This document shows, piece after piece, positions 1-6,155 of a DNA stretch of 10,064 nucleotides. The translations under genes were made by a program, and so were the position numbers. How positions within the stretch are numbered: the first letter of the stretch is position 1; every line of letters starts with the position of its first letter. Where the stretch lies: the NCBI GenBank assembly GCA_024763185.1, contig JANTFY010000063.1:1-10064 (forward strand), given 5' to 3'. The notes beneath the pieces were generated by a model that did no database searches, was not told the origin of the DNA, and was given only the letters and a program-made list of their open reading frames with translations. Source of the stretch: Gammaproteobacteria bacterium (GTDB lineage: Bacteria > Pseudomonadota > Gammaproteobacteria > GCA-001735895).

Positions 1-1
1 C

Positions 2-7
2 GGAGAG
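2..7 (+). promoter_or_regulatory. Ribosome binding site for atpF (supports TTG start)
   Basis: GGAGAG lies 6 bases before the TTG at 14. It is the strongest Shine-Dalgarno match near this gene and decides the non-ATG start. No ATG follows in frame until codon 31, which would delete the membrane helix. Confidence 0.65.
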
Positions 8-13
8 ATACTT

Positions 14-763
14 TTGGAAATTAGTTGGACAACCTTTCTACTGGAAATCCTTAATTTTCTGGTTCTGGTGTGGTTACTCAAACGGTTTCTGTATCGGCCC
101 GTTATGTCGTTACTGGAAAAGCGGCGGCTGAAAATACAACAAAGTCTGGACGAAGCCGCCGAGCAACATGCCCAGGCCATTGAGTTGGAGCAGCAATATA
201 AAACAAGGCTGGAGGACTGGGGCATTGAAAAACAAAAAATGATGGACGCACTGCAACAGGAGATACACAGTGAGCGAACGAAACGATTGGAGCAGCTGAA
301 AAAAGAACTGGCCAGTGAGCGAGAAAAAACAATCGTCATTGAACAAAGGCAGCAGGCCGAGGTGTTATTGCAGTATCAGCATAAGGCTCATCAACAGGGT
401 GCTCGCTTTGCCAGCCACCTGCTCCGTGCAATTGCCTGTGAAGAAATTGAGTCACACTTAATCGACCTGTTCATAAAAAGTGTCGAAAAGCTGGACCAGG
501 AGCAGTGCGAAGTATTGCTTCGTGCCTGCAAGGCTTCAGCAGATGCCGTTTCTGTCACCAGCGCCTTCAATCTGTCTGAACGACAGCAACAGCGTTTGCA
601 GAAAGAACTGGAAACCCTGTGCAAACAATCCGTAAAGATAGTTTACCAGCAAGACCCGGAGCTTGTGGCTGGTTTACGTATCGTCCTGGGGGCATCGGTG
701 TTGGGTTTAAATTTACAGGATGAGTTGAATGGTTTTGTGGAATTGACCAGTGCAATCCGGTGA
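14..763 (+). CDS. atpF: Alternate F1F0 (N-type) ATP synthase subunit b with C-terminal delta-like domain
   Basis: Peripheral stalk subunit that links the membrane F0 sector to the F1 head. Seen: an N-terminal membrane helix (about residues 6-25), then a long charged, Gln/Glu/Lys-rich coiled coil (about 35-130), then a mixed region. From about residue 181 comes a stretch that reads like the C-terminal domain of the delta/OSCP subunit (VTSAFNLSER, then QDPELVAGLRI and a short LGLNLQDEL segment). At 249 residues it is much longer than an ordinary b subunit (about 156). Known: N-ATPase operons lack a separate delta gene, which fits an elongated b taking over its role; that role is inferred here. 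The start is TTG, chosen because a GGAGAG ribosome site sits 6 bases upstream and the membrane helix follows directly. The 3' end overlaps atpA by 14 bases. An upstream extension outside the window cannot be fully excluded. Confidence 0.9.
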   Translation: MEISWTTFLLEILNFLVLVWLLKRFLYRPVMSLLEKRRLKIQQSLDEAAEQHAQAIELEQQYKTRLEDWGIEKQKMMDALQQEIHSERTKRLEQLKKELASEREKTIVIEQRQQAEVLLQYQHKAHQQGARFASHLLRAIACEEIESHLIDLFIKSVEKLDQEQCEVLLRACKASADAVSVTSAFNLSERQQQRLQKELETLCKQSVKIVYQQDPELVAGLRIVLGASVLGLNLQDELNGFVELTSAIR

Positions 764-2234
764 ATTGACAACAGATTTTTTGAGCGGGGTTGATGACTGG
801 ATAAGCGCTTACCAACCCAGTGCCAGATTAACCGAGATTGGCGGCGTTGTTTCTGTCGGGGATGGAATCGCCTGGGTGAAGGGGCTTGCCTCAGCCACAC
901 TGGATGAAATCATGTTATTCGAAGATGGTAGTCGCGGTGTCGTTTTCGAATTGACCGAGGATCTCATTGGGGCTGTGCTATTAGATGAAACTCCCGCCCT
1001 GACCGCTGGCACCCGTGTGTTCCGTTCAAAACACAGTATCGATATTCCGGTGGGTGATGCGCTGTTAGGGCGGGTCATTGATCCGCTGGGCCTGGCGCTT
1101 GATGGCCATAGCGAGCCCGCAACAAAAGATCGGCAGGCACTTGAAAAGCTGTCACCGCCGATTGTTGCACGTGAGAATATTAAGGAGCCTCTGTACACGG
1201 GTATCAAGGTTATCGACACCCTGATACCCATCGGCAAGGGACAACGACAGTTGATTATCGGAGATGAAGGCCTGGGTCGGAGTTCCCTGGCCCTGGATAC
1301 CGTCATCAATCAACAGCATACAAATGTTTACTGCATCTATGTTCTGATCGGGCAAAAGCGCTCCACGGTAACCAGTACCATTGAGCTATTACGCAAACAT
1401 GGTGCCATGAGTTACACCACCATCGTGGTTGCCGAAGCCACGGCCTTGCCAGGACTGCAACACCTGGCCCCTTTCTCAGGTTGTGCGATCGCTGAATTCT
1501 GGATGCAGCAGGGCCGGGATACGCTGATCGTCTATGATGATCTTTCCACTCATGCAAAAACCTATCGCGAACTCTCCCTGTTATTACGGCATCCTCCGGG
1601 GCGGGAAGCCTATCCTGGCGATATTTTTTATGTCCATGCCCGATTACTGGAAAGAGCAACCTCGCTAAACACCCGTCATGGCGGTGGTAGCATGACCGCA
1701 CTGCCTATCATCGAAACCCAGCAGGGAGAAATTGCCGCTTACATTCCCACCAACCTGATATCCATTACCGATGGACAGATTTATCTGGATCAGGAATTGT
1801 TTGTGGCCGGTTTCCGTCCCGCAATTGATATCGCACGTTCAGTCTCCCGCATTGGCGGCAGGGCGCAGCATGCTCGTATAAAGGAAGAAGCTGGAAGAAT
1901 GAAGCTTGATTACCTGCAGTTTTTGGAACTCGAAGTATTCACCCGTTTTGGCGCGCAGTTGGAAGCATCCATGGAAGCAGCCATCAATCGGGGTAAGGTC
2001 CTGCGCGAACTGCTCAAGCAAGGACGATTGTCACCACACTCGATAGAATTTCAACTGGCCTGGTTAATCGCTTTTAATGAGGGTTATTTTTCAGCGCTGG
2101 ATAGAGAACAATTACCTGAACTCCTGGAGAGACTGGCTGCGAGCGTAAGCCTGTCAAGCCTGACGCTGGATAGTCCGCGCAATCAATGGATAACGGCATT
2201 ATGCGATTGGTTATCTATAAATCCGCCAGGCTGA
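750..2234 (+). CDS. atpA: Alternate F1F0 (N-type) ATP synthase subunit alpha
   Basis: Alpha subunit of the F1 head, which forms the noncatalytic nucleotide sites and supplies an arginine finger to the catalytic beta sites. Seen over 494 residues: an N-terminal beta-barrel domain (about 25-95), the nucleotide domain, and a C-terminal helical domain (about 380-494). Family landmarks are GQKRSTV (201-207), VYDDLS (261-266), PPGREAYPGD (282-291), ALPIIETQ (317-324), ISITDGQIYL (337-346) and SVSRIGG (364-370) with the finger Arg at 367. Odd: the P-loop at 171-179 reads GDEGLGRSS where alpha subunits normally have GDRQTGKT, so the Walker Lys is Arg177 and the Gln is also lost. The start is GTG; an in-frame TGA at 744 limits it, and a TTG at 765 is the alternative. 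It overlaps atpF by 14 bases and ends 4 bases before atpG, so it is surely cotranscribed. Confidence 0.95.
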   Translation: MQSGELTTDFLSGVDDWISAYQPSARLTEIGGVVSVGDGIAWVKGLASATLDEIMLFEDGSRGVVFELTEDLIGAVLLDETPALTAGTRVFRSKHSIDIPVGDALLGRVIDPLGLALDGHSEPATKDRQALEKLSPPIVARENIKEPLYTGIKVIDTLIPIGKGQRQLIIGDEGLGRSSLALDTVINQQHTNVYCIYVLIGQKRSTVTSTIELLRKHGAMSYTTIVVAEATALPGLQHLAPFSGCAIAEFWMQQGRDTLIVYDDLSTHAKTYRELSLLLRHPPGREAYPGDIFYVHARLLERATSLNTRHGGGSMTALPIIETQQGEIAAYIPTNLISITDGQIYLDQELFVAGFRPAIDIARSVSRIGGRAQHARIKEEAGRMKLDYLQFLELEVFTRFGAQLEASMEAAINRGKVLRELLKQGRLSPHSIEFQLAWLIAFNEGYFSALDREQLPELLERLAASVSLSSLTLDSPRNQWITALCDWLSINPPG

Positions 2235-2238
2235 TGTA

Positions 2239-3066
2239 ATGTCGCGACATCACGAACAGGCCACTCATCGTCGCAAACTGGGCGAGATTCGCAACATCAT
2301 GAACTCAATGAAAACGCTCGCCATGATGGAGACCCATAAACTGGAGCGATGTATTGCAAACCACTCGGTCATGGCAGATGCCATACAGGTTATGGCCGGT
2401 GATTTTCTCCATTTTAACCCCCAGGTGTTGCCCGAGGTCGAGCCATTGTTGAATACCACCCTGATCATTGGTTCGGAGCGCGGATTTTGCGGTAATTTCA
2501 ATGAACTACTGGCCAAGCAAATGCAGCGATTCTCTGCCGAGCTGGTTAACGCCGATACCACTTTGATAGCGGTTGGCAGCAAACTCAAACCACTCCTGAA
2601 AGATAAGTATAAAAATATTTATTTTATTAAAGGGGCCAGTGTCACTGAGGATATTTACGGCGTGGTTGATGAGTTGGCTGAAAGGCTGGGAGGGTTCAAA
2701 CAGCCCACCACCCTGTTTATGCTCCATCACAACAACCAGACAAAGGAACTGGTGCTGGATAAGTTGCTGCCACCCTTCAGGAAAAATCATGCTGACAAAG
2801 TTAAGGCCCCCAACCCACCCTTGTTAAATTTGACAGCCAAAGAATTTTTTCTAGAACTGACCGAACACTACCTGATTAATTCACTGCATCAGTTCCTGTA
2901 TGTTTCATTAATGGTCGAAAACGAGCGGCGAGTTCAACATCTGGATAATGCCACCCATTATCTCGACCGCAAGAATGAAGAACTTAATCGTAAAATTAAC
3001 GCATTGCGCCAGGAGGAAATTATTGAAGAAATTGAAGTAATTCTTCTCAATGCTGCAAACAAGTAA
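2239..3066 (+). CDS. atpG: Alternate F1F0 (N-type) ATP synthase subunit gamma
   Basis: Central rotor shaft of F1, which couples c-ring rotation to conformational change in alpha/beta. Seen over 275 residues: an N-terminal helix with the family pattern RRKLGEIRNIMNSMKTLAMM (11-30), a Rossmann-like core carrying IGSERGFCGNFNE (77-89; ordinary gamma has a TSDRGLCGGLN-like motif), and a long C-terminal helix (about 205-275) that pairs with the N-terminal one. The sequence diverges from housekeeping gamma in the way expected of the alternate class. The ATG is 4 bases after the atpA stop, with only a weak AGG upstream, suggesting translation coupled to atpA. It appears to be the last gene of the operon, as known for the N-ATPase order atpDCQRBEFAG; the next gene is on the other strand. 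Confidence 0.93.
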   Translation: MSRHHEQATHRRKLGEIRNIMNSMKTLAMMETHKLERCIANHSVMADAIQVMAGDFLHFNPQVLPEVEPLLNTTLIIGSERGFCGNFNELLAKQMQRFSAELVNADTTLIAVGSKLKPLLKDKYKNIYFIKGASVTEDIYGVVDELAERLGGFKQPTTLFMLHHNNQTKELVLDKLLPPFRKNHADKVKAPNPPLLNLTAKEFFLELTEHYLINSLHQFLYVSLMVENERRVQHLDNATHYLDRKNEELNRKINALRQEEIIEEIEVILLNAANK

Positions 3067-3170
3067 GCCAAGCCATTTCCATACAATCCTTTGTACCGAA
3101 CATGATGCGGATAAAAAATACAAAAATTACAAATCGCATCGTAATAAAGCCTGATGGACTACAACGAGTA
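3067..3170. other. Convergent intergenic gap, AT-rich, with a long-loop inverted repeat
   Basis: Space between the stop codons of atpG (+) and the 858-residue gene (-). It contains a perfect 6-base inverted repeat, GATGCG at 3104-3109 and CGCATC at 3135-3140, extendable by G-U pairs, around a 25-base A-rich (+) or T-rich (-) loop. No compact GC hairpin followed by a T run is present, so I cannot call an intrinsic terminator for either operon. T5 and T6 runs on the - strand lie inside the loop rather than after a stem. Confidence 0.4.
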
Positions 3171-5747
3171 TTAATAGGGGCTATTTTCACAGGGATTCGG
3201 CAACACGCGAGCAGGCAGGTTGCTGCTGCATGTCCAGCGGTTAATCATGCCGGTATTTTGCCCGGGAGTGAAACGTAATATCTTGCCGCTACCAAAAGAG
3301 TCGTGCAGTTCACCCACTATGCTGCCATCACCGTCGATACTGACATAGGACAAAGACTTGCTGCCTTCGAAGGTGGTTTGAGGAAGATTGATGTCCTCCA
3401 GGCTATCCGGCCATTCGCCATGGCTCATGTAATATTCCATGACCGGTACCTTGACCGCTGTCAGTTCGGCCATGGCTTCAGACAGTCGCGCTTTAACGAC
3501 ATAATTATTGCCTATCTTTTCGCTTACGGAAGATGACTGGCCCTGGTCATTATCAACGGCTCCCCAGCCCAGAGCGGAAAACATTTTCTCAAACAGGCCT
3601 TTTTCCTGTTCCTCGAGGGGTGAATGGATGCTTAAATGTTCGACGAGTGTTGCATCGGAAAATAATTGTTTTGTGGCATTTTCAACAGCCTGCAAGACCA
3701 CTTTTTGCCCTTCGTTATTGATCAGCCAGCTGTCAGCAGCGCCCTGGGTGAGTGTCTGGTAGATGACTTGCTGATGGTTCTGGTCATACAACTGCCAGTC
3801 GATATCGACGATGACCCGATGGCGATTGAATTTCTTCTGATAAAGTTTTTTATCGAGCATGGCCGGTTTATCAATATCGGCCGCACAGGAATCATAACGC
3901 AATGCCCTGATTTTGGCGTGCAAGCTTAAACCGCCCAGTTTGCGCTTCATGTTCAGTACATGGGTCTGGTCGGAAAGCCGGTATGGGTAGCCCAGGCTTT
4001 TGATAACTCCTGCCTGGGCCTGGCTGATGGCACTCTTTTTAGGGAACAGGCTGGGGTATTTGTTGTAGGCCTGCGGCCAGTTTCTTTTCATGACCGGGGT
4101 GCAACTGCTGCCAATGGCATACACGCCTACTGAAGAATCGATGTTTAATTCGGACCAGGGCTTTGGGTCCGAGACCACAAACAGCGGGTGCATCTGCCGA
4201 TCACCGGGCTTGATGATGGGGTGGATGTTGTTGATTTTATCTGCGTTAAAGGCATCTGCAGAAATCGTTTTGGTTTCGTTTTTGATGACCAGGTGTTCGA
4301 TAAAACGCGGTTCGGCAAACAGTTTTTCGGCGGCTTTACCGATGGCTTGCTGTAAAAGCCCGCTATTGCCCGCATCGGTTAACAGGTCGCCGGCATGGGC
4401 TGTTGTTTTTGACTGGTAAAGTATATGTCGATTGTCAAGCGACCTGAGCATCCATTTTACACTGACCTGGACGCGTTTATTGGTCAGCTTGCGCTTGGAG
4501 ATGCTGTCCATTGACTTGTGCTTGCTGGAGGCCGGTAGGGAGGGCGCGCACAGGTCAAAGTTAATATCCATCAGCTGAGCCTTCAGTTTGAGGGCAGTTT
4601 CATTGTCATTGCCGACAGGCAGATTGGGGATATTCGGCATCATCCTGTAACCCAGTGGTTTTACCCGGTTAATGACCGCCTGGCTGGTTTGCGTTGGACT
4701 GGGTAACGTTACTTTCTTGCGGGTGGTGATATCCATCAACTGCAGGGGTTTGCTGGCAGTGCATTTTTCACCAAACAATACCCGTCCCACAGGCGTAGCG
4801 GGGTCAGAGTGCTTGCGCCAGGCATCGATATCCAGATCAAGAAACAGTTTTTTGTATTGTTTATCGTTTTCGGCCTGGATGGTGCTGTATTGTTCCGTTG
4901 CAGAAACCAGTTCCACCGGCTCTTCTTTGACCATGATCTGATCAATAAATTGCCTGTCTGAAAAGAGCGCAAGAACGGCCGACTCCATGGCCAGTTGAAC
5001 GGACTGGTTGGCCGGGGTGTTCTTGTTCCAGCCACTGTAACTGCCCTCCGTTACCGTTTCATAAACCAGGGTCTGGTCGCGATCGCTTTTCAACTGCCAT
5101 TTCACTTTCATGTAAACACGATTCTTGGTGAACTGGTATGAGGAAATGTTTTCAAGCGGGAGTGAAGTCTTGCTGCGACGGATATTCGGTGCACAGGTCC
5201 TGAGATTCAATTCAACAATCTCGGAATGCAGGCTTAACCCGCCTGAGCGCTTCAATTTTTTGATCAGTTCATAACGCTGGGTTCTGTTGGCCTCGTAATC
5301 CAGGCCATTGATCACTTTTACAGCATGCTGGGATAAGGCTTTCTCCTTGGGCAGGAGATTGCTGTGATGAACAAACACTTCGGGTGTTTTTATTGCACCC
5401 CGGGAAGTACAGGCTTTGCCGATATGATAGGCACCCAGTTTGATCGATTTGCCCGATTCCGACTCTTTTTTCCAGAAATATACGGTATCCAGCAGATGCA
5501 GGGGGCGGGAGGTTCTTTCATAAGGACGGATGATCGGTTTACCGGTGACCTGTGGACTTGGTGAAACGTTTTTGTTGTGTTGCAGCGGTATCGTTTTGGA
5601 CTTGAGTTGCTTGTCCTTGTTGGGGGCCTTGTCGGAATAGTGGACCTTGCCATGTTCATCCACCCATTTATAAAGTTCTGCATGGGCGCTGGTGGTGATG
5701 GAAAAGATTATAAAAACTGCGGCAAGATATTTGATAAAAAGGCTCAT
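3171..5747 (-). CDS. Exported DUF4124 protein with three tandem repeats and a C-terminal pilin-like domain
   Basis: No named gene recognised. Seen over 858 residues: a Sec signal peptide (1-23, cut after AHA); a DUF4124 domain (about 24-50, LYKWVDEHGKVHYSDKAP); three tandem related units at about 84-272, 302-488 and 522-706; a linker; and a C-terminal domain (about 749-853) with the type IV pilin head pattern. That pattern is an amphipathic helix ending in VMEYYMSHGEWP, a beta region, then GKILRFTP, WTC and the closing Cys pair C840/C853. Each repeat carries Cys pairs (C113/C185, C329/C400, C549/C621), a VKWQL-like strand, a VYET/ILYQ/VIYQ strand and a helix ending LFSDRQF/LFAEPRF/LFSDATL. 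No prepilin leader or hydrophobic pilin helix is present, so it is probably a soluble periplasmic or surface protein and not a pilus subunit. The ATG start is supported by the signal peptide, although the ribosome site is weak. Function unknown; adhesion or an envelope assembly role is only a guess. Confidence 0.88.
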   Translation of the reverse strand: MSLFIKYLAAVFIIFSITTSAHAELYKWVDEHGKVHYSDKAPNKDKQLKSKTIPLQHNKNVSPSPQVTGKPIIRPYERTSRPLHLLDTVYFWKKESESGKSIKLGAYHIGKACTSRGAIKTPEVFVHHSNLLPKEKALSQHAVKVINGLDYEANRTQRYELIKKLKRSGGLSLHSEIVELNLRTCAPNIRRSKTSLPLENISSYQFTKNRVYMKVKWQLKSDRDQTLVYETVTEGSYSGWNKNTPANQSVQLAMESAVLALFSDRQFIDQIMVKEEPVELVSATEQYSTIQAENDKQYKKLFLDLDIDAWRKHSDPATPVGRVLFGEKCTASKPLQLMDITTRKKVTLPSPTQTSQAVINRVKPLGYRMMPNIPNLPVGNDNETALKLKAQLMDINFDLCAPSLPASSKHKSMDSISKRKLTNKRVQVSVKWMLRSLDNRHILYQSKTTAHAGDLLTDAGNSGLLQQAIGKAAEKLFAEPRFIEHLVIKNETKTISADAFNADKINNIHPIIKPGDRQMHPLFVVSDPKPWSELNIDSSVGVYAIGSSCTPVMKRNWPQAYNKYPSLFPKKSAISQAQAGVIKSLGYPYRLSDQTHVLNMKRKLGGLSLHAKIRALRYDSCAADIDKPAMLDKKLYQKKFNRHRVIVDIDWQLYDQNHQQVIYQTLTQGAADSWLINNEGQKVVLQAVENATKQLFSDATLVEHLSIHSPLEEQEKGLFEKMFSALGWGAVDNDQGQSSSVSEKIGNNYVVKARLSEAMAELTAVKVPVMEYYMSHGEWPDSLEDINLPQTTFEGSKSLSYVSIDGDGSIVGELHDSFGSGKILRFTPGQNTGMINRWTCSSNLPARVLPNPCENSPY
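3630..4184 (-). repeat. Protein repeat unit 3 of the 858-residue gene
   Basis: Encodes about residues 522-706. Landmarks are GVYAIGSSCT (C549), GGLSLHAKIRALRYDSCAA (C621), VIVDIDWQLYDQNHQQVIYQ and ATKQLFSDATLVEHLS. It is closest to unit 1, sharing GGLSLH and the W-Q-L strand. Confidence 0.75.
4284..4844 (-). repeat. Protein repeat unit 2 of the 858-residue gene
   Basis: Encodes about residues 302-488. Landmarks are GRVLFGEKCT (C329), KLKAQLMDINFDLCAP (C400), VQVSVKWMLRSLDNRHILYQ and AAEKLFAEPRFIEHLV. It is the most diverged unit: it lacks the GGLSLH motif shared by units 1 and 3. Confidence 0.72.
4932..5498 (-). repeat. Protein repeat unit 1 of the 858-residue gene
   Basis: Encodes about residues 84-272. 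Landmarks are GAYHIGKACT (C113), GGLSLHSEIVELNLRTCAP (C185), VYMKVKWQLKSDRDQTLVYE and AVLALFSDRQFIDQIM. The same order of landmarks recurs in units 2 and 3. Confidence 0.75.
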
Positions 5748-5803
5748 GAGATTTCGGGTTAGATGGAAATGAGTGAGTGGATCGAATGAATCCTTACATG
5801 GCT

Positions 5804-5834
5804 ATTATATAGACTGCTGGTTTCAAAACGACAA
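5804..5834 (-). promoter_or_regulatory. Candidate sigma-70 promoter for the DUF4124/pilin-like gene
   Basis: On the - strand a perfect TATAAT lies at 5804-5809, with TTGTCG (4 of 6 to consensus) at 5829-5834. The spacer is 19 bases, longer than ideal. It would place the transcript start about 50 bases before the ATG at 5747. The -10 is convincing; the -35 is weak. Confidence 0.42.
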
Positions 5835-5864
5835 GTATGAGATTGGATCTAACCCTTTTAATCT

Positions 5865-5894
5865 CAAGCCAATGGCTATCAGCCAGTGGACTTG
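5865..5894 (-). terminator. Imperfect hairpin downstream of the rof-like gene
   Basis: Reading the - strand, CAAGTC pairs with GGCTTG (one G-U), then a small internal loop, then TGGCT pairs with AGCCA around a 3-base loop. It starts about 20 bases after the stop of the 80-residue gene and lies upstream of the candidate promoter of the next gene. No T run follows, so it could be an RNA 3'-end stabiliser or a chance structure; an intrinsic terminator is not established. Confidence 0.25.
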
Positions 5895-5912
5895 GATAAC
5901 TGGGCCAGGTCC

Positions 5913-6155
5913 TTAAAAGTTTATAAGGTCAAAATGGGGGTTGGGGGTCAGTGCCTGCATTTTTTTAATGCTCTCCAGATCTATTTTTATGCTTTCAGTG
6001 CCCGAGCTTAATTGCAGGTATTCTTTTTTATCAGCACCGGTCAGCGTGGTTTCGGCCCGGCCTTCAATCTGTTGCTGGTCTTGCAGGGTAAGCCTCACCT
6101 GTAAATGATACAGGCAGGCGATTTCCACGTAATCATGTATGGCGCAACGGATCAT
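5913..6155 (-). CDS. rof: Rof-like Rho-binding antiterminator
   Basis: Small cytoplasmic protein of 80 residues. Family knowledge: Rof (YaeO) of Escherichia coli binds Rho and reduces Rho-dependent termination. Seen: the family pattern I-x-C-x-x-H-D-Y-x-E-I-A-C near residues 2-14, a strand VRLTLQDQQQIEGRAETT (20-37), KKEYLQL (43-49), then IDLESIKKMQALTPNPHFD (58-76), all in the order and size of the Rof Sm-like fold. The ATG overlaps the stop of the ABC exporter gene as ATGA, which suggests translational coupling; no clear Shine-Dalgarno site is seen. The recognition is by motif from memory; the actual Rho target is inferred. Why it travels with an exporter is not evident. Confidence 0.8.
   Translation of the reverse strand: MIRCAIHDYVEIACLYHLQVRLTLQDQQQIEGRAETTLTGADKKEYLQLSSGTESIKIDLESIKKMQALTPNPHFDLINF

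Noticed and set aside
809..1309. 166-residue open frame on the - strand inside atpA
   Set aside because: Antisense shadow of a strongly conserved alpha subunit; low-complexity Ser/Pro/Arg-rich translation with no family motif and no ribosome site.
1306..1701. 131-residue open frame on the - strand inside atpA
   Set aside because: Shadow frame opposite the most conserved part of the alpha subunit, rich in Arg/His/Trp, with no start signal.
3104..3140. GATGCG/CGCATC inverted repeat as a bidirectional terminator
   Set aside because: The loop of 25 bases is too long, and no T run follows the stem on either strand.
3171..5747. Reading the 858-residue protein as a true type IV pilin or minor pilin
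   Set aside because: It lacks a prepilin peptidase site (G-F-T/S-x-x-E) and the hydrophobic N-terminal helix; only the head-like domain is present, at the C-terminus.
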